Source: an uncultured bacterium
GTDB taxonomy: Bacteria > Bacillota > Clostridia > Oscillospirales > Oscillospiraceae
Reading direction: 5' to 3'
Length of the DNA stretch: 13,210 bases
Assembly: GCA_905215425.1 (NCBI GenBank)
Contig: CAJMQD010000003.1
Location: forward strand, 1-13,210
The notes under the pieces were generated by a model. It saw only the letters and a program-made list of their open reading frames with translations, was not told where the DNA came from and searched no databases. A program made the position numbers and the translations under genes. Within the stretch, counting starts at the first letter, position 1. The number at the start of each line of letters is the position of its first letter. Below are positions 1 to 7,195 of the stretch, one piece after another.

Positions 1-771
1 AACCCCTTCATGGCGGGCGCGTTCCACGGCGTGGGCGAGCCGGAGCGGGTCATCAACGTAGGTGTCTCCGGGCCCGGCGTGGTGTATCACGCCCTTCAGG
101 CGGTGAAGGGACAGCCCTTCGACGTGGTGGCCGAAACCATAAAGAAGACTGCGTTTCGCATCACGCGCATGGGCCAGCTGGTGGCCCAGGAGGCCAGCCA
201 CCGCTTAAATACCCCCTTCGGTATTGTAGACCTGTCCCTGGCCCCGACCCCCGCCGTGGGGGACAGCGTGGCCCGGATCCTGGAGGAGATGGGCCTTGAG
301 GTGTGCGGCACCCATGGAACCACCGCGGCCCTGGCCCTGCTGAACGACGCGGTGAAGAAGGGCGGCGTAATGGCCTCCTCCAGCGTGGGCGGCCTGTCCG
401 GCGCCTTTATCCCGGTCAGTGAGGACGAGGGGATGATCGCCGCCGCACGCTCCGGAGCCCTGACCCTGGACAAGCTGGAGGCCATGACCTGCGTGTGCTC
501 CGTGGGACTGGACATGATCGCCGTGCCCGGGGATACCAGCGCCGAGACCATCTCCGCTATCATCGCCGATGAGGCGGCCATCGGTATGGTCAACTCCAAG
601 ACCACCGCCGTGCGTATCATCCCCGCCCCTGGCTGTAAGGTGGGGGACACGGTGGAGTTCGGCGGTCTTCTGGGCTCCGCCCCGGTACAGCCCGTCCACC
701 CCTTCTCCAGCGCCGCCTTTGTGGCCCGGGGCGGCCGTATCCCGGCCCCCATGCAGAGCCTGAAAAACTGA
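1..771 (+). CDS. UPF0210 / DUF711 (PFL-like) family protein, 3' part
   Basis: The open frame enters from the left edge and ends in TGA, giving the last 256 residues; the full family length is about 450, so some 200 N-terminal residues lie outside the window. The assignment rests on the family's strongly conserved C-terminal half: a GVSGPG motif near the start of the visible part, the block running from [16 protein letters not shown] through IPVSEDEGM, the stretch [13 protein letters not shown], and the end block with [11 protein letters not shown] and VEFGGLLG. The family has a pyruvate-formate-lyase-like fold but no established reaction; it is cytoplasmic and usually follows a small ACT-domain gene, which would lie to the left. 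No glycyl-radical loop is visible, so I do not call it a formate lyase. A GC-rich hairpin follows the stop codon. Confidence 0.93.
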   Translation, partial: NPFMAGAFHGVGEPERVINVGVSGPGVVYHALQAVKGQPFDVVAETIKKTAFRITRMGQLVAQEASHRLNTPFGIVDLSLAPTPAVGDSVARILEEMGLEVCGTHGTTAALALLNDAVKKGGVMASSSVGGLSGAFIPVSEDEGMIAAARSGALTLDKLEAMTCVCSVGLDMIAVPGDTSAETISAIIADEAAIGMVNSKTTAVRIIPAPGCKVGDTVEFGGLLGSAPVQPVHPFSSAAFVARGGRIPAPMQSLKN

Positions 772-780
772 ACCATATCA

Positions 781-809
781 AGAGCGCCTGCCCTGTGGGC
801 GGGCGCTCT
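781..809 (+). other. Intergenic hairpin after the UPF0210 gene
   Basis: A 13-bp stem (781-793 with 797-809, one G-U pair, 3-nt loop) begins 9 nt after the stop codon. No U-tract follows; instead the ribosome binding site of the next gene comes 5 nt later. It is therefore a weak terminator at best. It could equally act as an mRNA-stabilising or attenuating hairpin between two co-transcribed genes. Confidence 0.55.
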
Positions 810-831
810 GCAATAAGGAGACCATAGTGCT

Positions 832-1392
832 ATGAATATTGATCCCAAGGTATATACGGGCCGTCCGCCCCATGAGGAGAACCCCGAAAAGCGGGCTATT
901 TATGACAAACTGGACCAGCTGGACATTTCCTATATCCGGGTGGAGCATGATCATGCGGACACCATGGAAGATTGCCTGCTGATCGAAGCGCAGCTGGAGG
1001 CGCGGATCTGCAAAAACCTCTTTCTGTGCAACCGGCAGGGCACCCAGTTCTATCTGCTGATGATGCACGGGGATAAACCCTTCAAGACCAAGTTCCTGTC
1101 CGCACAGCTGGGGTGTTCCCGGCTGTCTTTTGCCGACGAAAATCATATGAAGGAGCTGCTGCACACAATTCCCGGCTCTGTCTCCGCTCTGGAGCTGTTA
1201 TTCGACCCGGAAAACCGGGTGCAGCTGGTCATCGACCGGGACCTGATGGCGGACGAGTACATCAGCGGACACCCCGGTCTGTCCACCTCCACCGTCCGCC
1301 TGACCCGGGAGGATATGCTGAAGTATGTGGCCGCTGTGGGCCACGAGCCGGTGTATGTGGATCTGCCCAACCCGGAATTGGCAGAAGAATGA
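832..1392 (+). CDS. Prolyl-tRNA editing protein, YbaK/ProXp-ala (PrdX-like) family
   Basis: This 186-residue cytoplasmic protein belongs to the free-standing trans-editing deacylases related to the INS domain of bacterial prolyl-tRNA synthetase, which hydrolyse mischarged tRNA(Pro), typically Ala-tRNA(Pro). Visible support: the length is typical of the ProXp-ala/PrdX branch; a KNLFL motif at residues 61-65 supplies the probable catalytic lysine (K61); LGCSRLSFA (about 93-101) and PGSVSALEL (114-122) match the family's conserved segments; a GHP motif lies at 146-148 and a closing GHEPVYVD near the C-terminus. Family members often read HP..N after GHP, whereas here it is HPGLS, so the substrate pocket may differ slightly. 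AAGGAG at 815-820 supports the ATG start. It lies 60 bp after the UPF0210 gene. The exact misacylated substrate cannot be told from sequence. Confidence 0.9.
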   Translation: MNIDPKVYTGRPPHEENPEKRAIYDKLDQLDISYIRVEHDHADTMEDCLLIEAQLEARICKNLFLCNRQGTQFYLLMMHGDKPFKTKFLSAQLGCSRLSFADENHMKELLHTIPGSVSALELLFDPENRVQLVIDRDLMADEYISGHPGLSTSTVRLTREDMLKYVAAVGHEPVYVDLPNPELAEE

Positions 1393-1420
1393 ACAGAGTG
1401 TAAAAAATTTAAGGGACTAC

Positions 1421-1449
1421 TTGCTTTTTTTACCGGTCTGCGCTATGCT
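1421..1449 (+). promoter_or_regulatory. Sigma-A type promoter of htpG
   Basis: TTGCTT at 1421-1426 and TATGCT at 1444-1449 are separated by exactly 17 nt, which places the transcription start near 1456, inside the CIRCE repeat. The match to TTGACA/TATAAT is partial. The spacing and the position just before the CIRCE element make it the likely heat-shock-regulated promoter. Confidence 0.75.
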
Positions 1450-1451
1450 GT

Positions 1452-1482
1452 CGTTAGCACTTGGGATAACTAAGTGCTAACG
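1452..1482 (+). promoter_or_regulatory. CIRCE operator (HrcA binding site)
   Basis: TTAGCACTT (1454-1462), a 9-nt spacer and AAGTGCTAA (1472-1480) form a perfect inverted repeat. CG pairs on both outer sides extend each arm to 11 bp. It matches the CIRCE consensus TTAGCACTC-N9-GAGTGCTAA, with the compensated change C to T in one arm and G to A in the other. It sits directly downstream of the -10 box and 84 nt before the htpG start codon. HrcA bound here would be expected to repress transcription until heat shock. Confidence 0.93.
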
Positions 1483-1566
1483 ATTTTCTTTTTGCGCTTC
1501 CCTGATCAAACGAAGGCGCGCACCGATCTTGTTATTACAAACATTTCATATATGGAGGCATGTACC

Positions 1567-3483
1567 ATGGCAAAGAAACAGTTTAAGGCGGAGTCCAAGC
1601 GACTGCTGGATATGATGATCAATTCCATCTATACCCACAAGGAGATCTTCCTGCGTGAGCTTATCTCCAACGCCAGCGATGCGGAGGACAAGCTGGCCTA
1701 TAAGTCCCTGACCGACGAGGGGGTGGACGTGAAGCGGAGCGACCTGAAGATCACCATTATCCCCAACAAGGAGATGCGTACCCTGACCATCTCTGACAAC
1801 GGTGTGGGTATGACCAAGGAGGATCTGGAGAGTAATCTGGGCACCATTGCCCACAGCGGCTCCGGCCAGTTCAAGGCCGACCTGGCCGCCGATGACAAGG
1901 CTGCCGAGAAGATCGATGTGATCGGTCAGTTCGGCGTGGGCTTCTACTCCGCTTTTATGGTGGCCGACCATGTCACCGTCCTCTCCAAAGCCTACGGCAG
2001 CGACGAGGCCTGGATGTGGCAGTCCGACGGGGCTGACGGCTATACCCTGACCCAGTGCGAGAAGGACAAGCCCGGTACCGACATTATTCTGCATATCAAG
2101 GCAAATGCCGACGAAGAAAACTACGATCAGTATCTTGAGACCTATAAATTACAAGAACTGATCAAAAAATACTCCGATTATATCCGTTACCCCATCACCA
2201 TGGAGGTAGAGGACTACAAGATGAAGCCCAAGCCCGAGGACGCCGGGGAGGACTACAAGCCCGAGTGGGAGACCGTGAAGGAGTGGAAGACCATCAACTC
2301 CATGGTGCCCCTGTGGCAGAGGCAGAAGTCCAAGGTGAAACCCGAGGAGTATAACGCCTTCTATAAGGAGAAGTTCGGCGACTGGACTGATCCCCTGGCG
2401 GTGATCCATACCAGCGCCGAGGGCGCGGTGACCTATAAGGCGCTGCTGTATATCCCCGAGAAGACTCCTTACGACTTCTACACCCGGGAGTATGAGAAAG
2501 GACTTCAGCTTTACTCCTCCGGCGTGCTCATCATGGACAAGTGTGCCGACCTGCTGCCCGACTGCTTCCGGTTTGTGAAGGGTGTGGTGGATTCTCCCGA
2601 CTTCTCCTTGAATATCAGCCGTGAGATTTTGCAGCACGACCGCCAGCTGAAGGTGATCGCCACCGCCCTGGAGAAGAAGATCAAAGCTGAACTGGTAAAG
2701 ATGCAGAAGGATGACCGGGAGAAGTATGAGAAGTTCTGGAAGGCCTTCGGCACCCAGATCAAATACGGCGTGGTGGGCGAGTACGGCGCCAAGAAGGATC
2801 TGCTGAAGGACCTGCTGATGTTCTGGTCCTCCAAGGAGAACGGCAATACCACTCTGGCCGCCTATAAAGACCGTATGCCCGAGGATCAGCCCTATTACTA
2901 CTACGCCTGCGGGGAGAGTGTGGACAAGATCGCCAAGCTGCCCCAGGTGGAGCGTATCCTGGACAAGGGCTATGAGATCCTGTACTGCACCGAGGATGTG
3001 GACGACTTTGTCATGAAGGCTCTGGAGGAGCAGGACGGCAAGAAGTTCAAGTCCGTCAACGACGACGACGCTCTGCCCCAGTCCGACGAGGAGAAGAAGG
3101 CGGCCGAGGAGAAGGCCGAGGCCGGCAAGGCCGTGCTGGACGCCGTGAAGGAGGCTCTGGGCGACGAGGTGAAGGCGGTGCGCGCCTCCTCCATCCTGAA
3201 GTCCGCTGCCTGCTGCCTGTCCGCCGAGGGCCCCGTCTCCCTGGAGATGGAGAAGTATATGAGCAAGCTGGAGGGCGGCGAGAAGATGAAGGCCGACCGG
3301 GTGCTGGAGCTGAACTTGGACTCCGCCCCTTACGCCGCTTTGAAGCAGGCCCAGGAGGCCGGGGATACCGATAAGGTGGCCCGGTATGCCAAGCTGCTGT
3401 ACGGTCAGGCGGAGCTGATGGCCGGCCTGCCTCTGGCCGATCCGGCGGAATATGCCCGCCTGGTCAGCGAACTGATGGTGTAA
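1567..3483 (+). CDS. htpG: Molecular chaperone HtpG (bacterial Hsp90)
   Basis: HtpG is the cytosolic, dimeric, ATP-driven chaperone that remodels client proteins with the DnaK system. The 638-residue product has the family's usual length and three domains: an N-terminal GHKL ATPase (about 1-215), a middle domain (about 225-500) and a C-terminal dimerisation domain. GHKL motifs are intact: RELISNASDA with catalytic E31 and Mg-binding N35, SDNGVGM with nucleotide-contacting D77, and GQFGVGFYS (120-128). The middle domain keeps LNISREILQ with the ATP-contacting R352. The ATG at 1567 is chosen because GGAGG at 1554-1558 lies 8 nt upstream and the protein then starts in register with the family; an upstream in-frame GTG lies within the CIRCE repeat. 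The gene has its own promoter, CIRCE and terminator, so it is probably a monocistronic HrcA-controlled unit. Confidence 0.97.
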   Translation: MAKKQFKAESKRLLDMMINSIYTHKEIFLRELISNASDAEDKLAYKSLTDEGVDVKRSDLKITIIPNKEMRTLTISDNGVGMTKEDLESNLGTIAHSGSGQFKADLAADDKAAEKIDVIGQFGVGFYSAFMVADHVTVLSKAYGSDEAWMWQSDGADGYTLTQCEKDKPGTDIILHIKANADEENYDQYLETYKLQELIKKYSDYIRYPITMEVEDYKMKPKPEDAGEDYKPEWETVKEWKTINSMVPLWQRQKSKVKPEEYNAFYKEKFGDWTDPLAVIHTSAEGAVTYKALLYIPEKTPYDFYTREYEKGLQLYSSGVLIMDKCADLLPDCFRFVKGVVDSPDFSLNISREILQHDRQLKVIATALEKKIKAELVKMQKDDREKYEKFWKAFGTQIKYGVVGEYGAKKDLLKDLLMFWSSKENGNTTLAAYKDRMPEDQPYYYYACGESVDKIAKLPQVERILDKGYEILYCTEDVDDFVMKALEEQDGKKFKSVNDDDALPQSDEEKKAAEEKAEAGKAVLDAVKEALGDEVKAVRASSILKSAACCLSAEGPVSLEMEKYMSKLEGGEKMKADRVLELNLDSAPYAALKQAQEAGDTDKVARYAKLLYGQAELMAGLPLADPAEYARLVSELMV

Positions 3484-3510
3484 AGCCCGGATCATAGAGA
3501 ATTGAAAATC

Positions 3511-3552
3511 GCCAAGGGCGTCCCGAAATAAAGGGGCGCCCTTGGCTTTTTT
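3511..3552 (+). terminator. Intrinsic terminator of htpG
   Basis: A 14-bp GC-rich stem (3511-3524 with 3533-3546, one G-U pair, 8-nt loop) is followed at once by six T residues (3547-3552). It begins 27 nt after the htpG stop codon. Confidence 0.93.
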
Positions 3553-3564
3553 GACGAATACTTC

Positions 3565-3593
3565 TTGCTCTTGGAGGACAGCGGTGGTATCAT
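3565..3593 (+). promoter_or_regulatory. Probable promoter of the nucleoside hydrolase gene
   Basis: TTGCTC (3565-3570) and TATCAT (3588-3593) are 17 nt apart, just past the htpG terminator and about 75 nt before the start codon. The predicted leader also carries a small perfect hairpin (GGCGGC at 3632-3637 with GCCGCC at 3642-3647, 4-nt loop) immediately before the ribosome binding site. Confidence 0.6.
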
Positions 3594-3666
3594 AAAGCGG
3601 AAAGCTGCATTTGCGGCGCATCCAAGGTCATGGCGGCCTGTGCCGCCCAGGAAAGGAGCCTTCCCC

Positions 3667-4662
3667 ATGGCGGAAAAGAAAAAAATCATTTTGGACGTTG
3701 ATACCGGTACGGATGATGCCATCGCAATTATGACGGCGTATCTGGATCCGGAACTTGATCTGCTGGCTGTTTGCAGCGTGGCGGGCAATAAGGCGCTGTC
3801 TTACACCACAGAGAATACTCTGCGGGTAAGGGACGTGTTGAAGGCGGATTTCCCTGTCTACAAGGGCTGTGCCACCCCCATGGTGTGTACGCTGCTGCCC
3901 AACCGCCACGGCGATTATACCGGCCAGCGCACTCAGGTAGAGGGTATGGATAAACCGATCGAGATCCACACCGACTATCTGGAACTGCCTCCTTCTACTC
4001 GTACGGTTGAAAAGGAGCACGCAGTCTGGTTCTATATTGATACCCTGATGCACAGCGAAGGGGATATCACGTTGGTCCCCGTGGGCCCGCTGACCAATAT
4101 TGCTATGGCAATGCGGATAGAGCCGGAAATCTGCAAGAAGATCAAGGAGATCGTCCTGATGGGCGGCGGTTACCAGCGCACCAACACCACCGCTGCGGCT
4201 GAGTTCAACATCTGGGCCGACCCTGAAGCGGCTCAGATCGTTATGGACAGCGGCTGTCCGATCCGTATGATTCCTCTGGATGCGACCCACCACGGCGGTT
4301 GTATCAACTCCGACGAGAGCCGCGAGTTCCGGGCTCTAGGTACTGCTCTGGGCAAGGCAGTGGCTGACTGTGTGGATCACCGCATCTTGGCGTACAGCCA
4401 CCTGCAGCCTATGGACCGTCTGGACTCCGCGCCGATCCACGATGCTCTGGCCGTATGTGCTGTGGCCCATCCGGAGATTATTACCAAGTCTATCTTTACG
4501 CGGGTGGATATTGATATTTCCGGCGGCTTTGCCGACGGACAGACCATTGTCGACCCCCGTACCTATACCGACCGGCCCAAGAATGCTACCTTTGCCTTGG
4601 ATGCCGACCGGGATGCGTTTGCGAAGTGGATGATGGACTGTATCAAGAGTTTTCAGGGCTGA
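3667..4662 (+). CDS. Inosine/uridine-preferring nucleoside hydrolase family protein
   Basis: Enzymes of this family hydrolyse the N-glycosidic bond of ribonucleosides to release the base and ribose, using a bound Ca ion. The 331-residue product has the usual length. The signature DVDTGTDDA at residues 10-18 provides the N-terminal Ca-binding aspartates. VGPLTNIAMAM and the LMGGG segment followed by EFNIWADPEAA form the central family core. PIHDALAV near residues 256-263 supplies the expected catalytic His (H258) and the second Ca-site Asp (D259). There is no signal peptide, so it acts in the cytoplasm on imported or salvaged nucleosides. AAAGGAG at 3652-3658 fixes the ATG at 3667; the frame is open further upstream, but only from a TTG that coincides with the promoter -35. 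It is a single-gene unit convergent with the ABC operon. Purine or pyrimidine preference cannot be assigned. Confidence 0.94.
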   Translation: MAEKKKIILDVDTGTDDAIAIMTAYLDPELDLLAVCSVAGNKALSYTTENTLRVRDVLKADFPVYKGCATPMVCTLLPNRHGDYTGQRTQVEGMDKPIEIHTDYLELPPSTRTVEKEHAVWFYIDTLMHSEGDITLVPVGPLTNIAMAMRIEPEICKKIKEIVLMGGGYQRTNTTAAAEFNIWADPEAAQIVMDSGCPIRMIPLDATHHGGCINSDESREFRALGTALGKAVADCVDHRILAYSHLQPMDRLDSAPIHDALAVCAVAHPEIITKSIFTRVDIDISGGFADGQTIVDPRTYTDRPKNATFALDADRDAFAKWMMDCIKSFQG

Positions 4663-4692
4663 AGAATAAGGGATAGAAACTGAGCATTAGGA

Positions 4693-4738
4693 AAAAATAA
4701 CAGACATTCGGTGTAAACACTGAATGCCTGTTATTTTT
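4693..4738. terminator. Bidirectional intrinsic terminator at the convergent junction
   Basis: A long, nearly complementary stem (4693-4714 with 4717-4738, one A-C mismatch and one G-U pair, the innermost pairs probably open) has an A-run on its left flank and a T-run on its right. It can therefore stop transcription from the nucleoside hydrolase on + and from the ABC operon on -. Confidence 0.88.
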
Positions 4739-4836
4739 GTGCTGAAAAGGAATAGAGTTAGCTGCAGATATTAGGTATATACCGTGCAGCGATGCTAAGA
4801 GTAGACGTTTTCTGTGCAGCTTTGCCATAACGGTAC

Positions 4837-4871
4837 CCCCTATGTAGTTGTTTCGGTTTTCTACATAGGGG
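4837..4871. other. Hairpin without U-tract between terminator and ABC operon end
   Basis: CCCCTATGTAG (4837-4847) pairs perfectly with CTACATAGGGG (4861-4871) around a 13-nt loop, 45 nt past the stop codon of the last ABC gene on the minus strand. Neither strand has a T-run after it, so it is not a typical intrinsic terminator; it may protect the 3' end of the ABC mRNA. A further weaker structure lies at 4758-4798, with GCTGCA/TGCAGC arms around the 10-bp palindrome GGTATATACC (4774-4783). Confidence 0.6.
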
Positions 4872-4915
4872 TGTGTCTGTTATATCAGGATGGTTCGCAG
4901 TACAAAGTAGATTTC

Positions 4916-5590
4916 TCACTTCTTGCTCTTCTCAATGGCGAGTCCGGGAATCTTGACTTTCTTTTCAATTAAAGAGAAGGCGATTGTCATGACGCCCACG
5001 ATTACCAGGTAGAATACTGCCACAGTGGAGTAGGACTCGATGGTGTTGTAGAACTGGGCAATCATGATCTTGGCCTGGGTCATCAGTTCAGGCACGGCAA
5101 TCAGGTAGCAAACAGAGGTATTCTTGACCATGGAGATAGCCTCGTTGGCCCAGGTAGGAAGCACAATACGCAGTACCTGTGGGATCAGTATGACCCGGAT
5201 GGCCTTGAACTGGGACATGCCCAGCGCCCGGGCGGCCATCATCTGGCCGGGGCCGATGGAGAGAATAGCACCGCGGAAATACTCAATCTGATAGGCTGCG
5301 GAGTTCAGACCCATGGTCAGGCAGCCGGCCACCATGGGGGAGAGAACGATACCGAATTGAGGCAGTCCGTAGTATACGATGAACAGCTGCACCAGAACAG
5401 GAGTGCCGCGCATCAACTCAGAGTAGACTAGGCTGAAGTTTCGCAGGAACTTCCCACCGTAGACTCTGGCAAATGCCAAAGGCACGCCGACAGCCAAGCC
5501 CAACAGCAGAGAGATGGCGGACATTTTTAAGGTGATCACGGCCCCGCTCAGAAAGGCTGGGATCGCGATTTTCAGAAACGCTGTACTCAT
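4916..5590 (-). CDS. Amino-acid ABC transporter permease (HisM/GlnP family)
   Basis: This 224-residue integral membrane protein has hydrophobic segments through most of its length, with the N-terminal segment containing the family's GAVITLKMSAISLLLGLAVG pattern. RGTPVLVQLFIVYYGLPQ is the characteristic polar-amino-acid permease motif. The EAA loop that docks onto the ATPase is visible as AARALGMSQFKAIRVILIP. It would form one half of a heterodimeric channel with the other permease of this operon. It is the last gene of the minus-strand block. Its AAGGAGG ribosome binding site (5598-5604) overlaps the stop codon of the upstream ATPase gene, suggesting translational coupling. Substrate is not readable from permease sequence. 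Confidence 0.95.
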   Translation of the reverse strand: MSTAFLKIAIPAFLSGAVITLKMSAISLLLGLAVGVPLAFARVYGGKFLRNFSLVYSELMRGTPVLVQLFIVYYGLPQFGIVLSPMVAGCLTMGLNSAAYQIEYFRGAILSIGPGQMMAARALGMSQFKAIRVILIPQVLRIVLPTWANEAISMVKNTSVCYLIAVPELMTQAKIMIAQFYNTIESYSTVAVFYLVIVGVMTIAFSLIEKKVKIPGLAIEKSKK

Positions 5591-5602
5591 GGCAGGCCCT
5601 CC

Positions 5603-6349
5603 TTAGTCGAACTGGCCGTTGAACTTGCCCAGGAACTGCCGCGCACGCTCGGTCTTGGGGTGGTCGAAGAACTCGTCGGGACTGCCCTCCTCTACGATCA
5701 CGCCGCCTTCCATAAAGACGATGCGGTTGGCCACCCGGCGGGCAAAGTGCATCTCGTGAGTCACGCAGACCATGGTCATGCCCTCCTGGGCCAGCTTCTG
5801 CATAACCTCCAACACCTCACCGATCAGCTCAGGGTCCAGAGCGGAGGTAGGCTCGTCAAACAGCATGACCTCAGGGTCCATGGCAAGAGCCCGGGCGATG
5901 GCTACACGCTGCTTCTGGCCGCCGGATAGCTGGCCGGGATATAGGTCGAGTTTGTCCCCTAAACCCACACGCTCCAGTTCCTTTTTAGCACGCTCCAAAG
6001 CATCTGCCCGCTTTACGCCTAGTACCTTGGTCAGACCAATGGCCACGTTGTCAATGGCCTTCAAATGGGCAAACAGGTTGAACTCCTGGAAAACCATACC
6101 CAGATGCTCACGGGCCTTATTGATATTGACCTTGGGGGCGGTCAGATCCTGTCCATCTACCCACACATGTCCCTCGGTGGGAACGGTCAGCATGTTGATG
6201 CAGCGCAACAGAGTGCTCTTGCCGGTGCCGCTGGGGCCCAGAAGGACGACTACCTCGGACTCCTTGACGGAAAGATCGATTCCCTTCAAAACCTCGCTCT
6301 GGCCATAGGATTTCTTGATACCTTCCAAACGAATAATTTCTTTGCTCAT
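5603..6349 (-). CDS. Amino-acid ABC transporter ATP-binding protein (GlnQ/HisP family)
   Basis: This is the cytoplasmic ATPase that powers the importer. The 248-residue product has all nucleotide-binding motifs in order: Walker [10 protein letters not shown] (38-46), Q-loop glutamine Q88 in [10 protein letters not shown], signature [16 protein letters not shown] (from 141), Walker [14 protein letters not shown] with catalytic E166, and switch histidine H198 in VTHEM. The FQEFNLFAH and [11 protein letters not shown] forms are typical of the polar amino-acid (PAAT) subclass. The ATG at 6349 is served by GAGGT at 6358-6362. The gene lies 17 nt after the upstream permease and 12 nt before the next, so the three are clearly one operon. 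Confidence 0.96.
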   Translation of the reverse strand: MSKEIIRLEGIKKSYGQSEVLKGIDLSVKESEVVVLLGPSGTGKSTLLRCINMLTVPTEGHVWVDGQDLTAPKVNINKAREHLGMVFQEFNLFAHLKAIDNVAIGLTKVLGVKRADALERAKKELERVGLGDKLDLYPGQLSGGQKQRVAIARALAMDPEVMLFDEPTSALDPELIGEVLEVMQKLAQEGMTMVCVTHEMHFARRVANRIVFMEGGVIVEEGSPDEFFDHPKTERARQFLGKFNGQFD

Positions 6350-6366
6350 TTTACATGACCTCGCTA

Positions 6367-7029
6367 TTAAGAAATGTCGGGAATTGCCAGACGCTTTTCC
6401 ACTTTACGCAGTACGAAGCTGGTCAGCCACACGCAGACGAAATAAATCAGCGCAACGGCAATATATACCGCAAAAGGCTGGCGGGAGCGGGCGATCTCAT
6501 ATTGAGCCAGGCGCATGATTTCTACCACGCCAATGATATACACCAGAGAGGACGCCTTGATCACGCCGGCGGCCTCGTTGGTCCAGGAAGGGAGGGCGCG
6601 GCGCAGCGCCTGGGGCATGATGATATAGAAGATGGCCTTCACCTGGGACATACCGATGGCCCGGGCCGCCATCATCTGGCCGTAATCAACCGATTCAATG
6701 GCGGCGCGGAAAATCTCCATCTGATAGACGCAGCTGATAATGGCCAGCGACAGGGTGCCCGCCCAGTACTTGGAGATATTGATGGAGCCGGCGATCACAA
6801 AATAAATCAGCAGCAGCAATACCGTGTGGGGTAGGGCGCGGAACACCGCACTGAATACTGTCATCAGGATCTGAACAACCCGTCCGCCGTATACCCGCAG
6901 AAATGCCAGAAGCAGTCCTACCACCGCACCAATCATCAGAGCGAAAAATGAGACCGAAAGGGTGACCGAAATACCGCCTAGCAGATACGGGACCAGATAG
7001 GTAAAAATTCTATCAAATGTCAGTTGCAT
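6367..7029 (-). CDS. Amino-acid ABC transporter permease (HisQ-like partner)
   Basis: This 220-residue membrane protein is the second permease of the importer. It carries the EAA loop [19 protein letters not shown] and the segment [19 protein letters not shown], which aligns with the RGTP region of the other permease but lacks RGTP itself, having RALP instead. The two permeases are clearly homologous yet diverged, as expected for a heterodimer. I start it at the ATG at 7029 because AAAGAGG (7035-7041) lies 5 nt upstream; a longer reading from a TTG at 7056 would place that ribosome binding site inside the gene. It follows the binding-protein gene after 166 nt that include a strong hairpin. 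Confidence 0.93.
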   Translation of the reverse strand: MQLTFDRIFTYLVPYLLGGISVTLSVSFFALMIGAVVGLLLAFLRVYGGRVVQILMTVFSAVFRALPHTVLLLLIYFVIAGSINISKYWAGTLSLAIISCVYQMEIFRAAIESVDYGQMMAARAIGMSQVKAIFYIIMPQALRRALPSWTNEAAGVIKASSLVYIIGVVEIMRLAQYEIARSRQPFAVYIAVALIYFVCVWLTSFVLRKVEKRLAIPDIS

Positions 7030-7134
7030 AATAACCTCTTTCCGGTGAACGGGCAAACACTGAACAAATCTTCATGCGCAGGCACTGCCATTGTCTGCGT
7101 GTGACGATTCGCCCAGTCTTTCCCTTTTTGAGGG

Positions 7135-7163
7135 GCCGCAGCGGGCATTAAGCCCGCTGCGGC
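7135..7163 (-). other. Strong intercistronic hairpin between binding protein and permease genes
   Basis: A perfect 12-bp GC-rich stem (7135-7146 with 7152-7163, 5-nt loop) lies 32 nt after the binding-protein stop codon. On the transcribed (minus) strand no U-tract follows; an A-run comes instead. It therefore probably blocks 3' exonucleases or only partly terminates, leaving more mRNA for the binding protein than for the membrane components, a pattern well known for ABC importers. Confidence 0.7.
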
Positions 7164-7195
7164 GGCGAAACTTAAACGTCAGAAGGGGAGTCTAA

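Noticed and set aside
1474..1566. Longer N-terminus for htpG from an upstream GTG
   Set aside because: The GTG lies in the right arm of the CIRCE repeat without a ribosome binding site; the ATG at 1567 has GGAGG at ideal spacing and matches the family start.
2149..3621. 490-residue open frame on the minus strand
   Set aside because: It is antisense to htpG, runs through the htpG terminator, is rich in Leu/His/Gly/Gln as expected from the complement of a GC-rich gene, and has no recognisable domain.
3565..3666. Longer N-terminus for the nucleoside hydrolase from an upstream TTG
   Set aside because: The TTG coincides with the predicted -35 box; the ATG at 3667 has a good ribosome binding site and lets the protein begin right before the first strand of the fold.
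4643..4828. 61-residue open frame on the minus strand
   Set aside because: It spans the bidirectional terminator and the end of the nucleoside hydrolase gene, and lacks a ribosome binding site and any recognisable motif.
4837..4871. This hairpin as the intrinsic terminator of the ABC operon
   Set aside because: No T-run follows on the minus strand; the bidirectional structure at 4693-4738 has the T-run and is the better terminator.
5772..6308. 178-residue open frame on the plus strand
   Set aside because: It lies wholly within and antisense to the ATPase gene, which has all its motifs intact.
7030..7056. Nine-residue N-terminal extension of the first permease
   Set aside because: It would use a TTG start and place the AAAGAGG ribosome binding site inside the gene.
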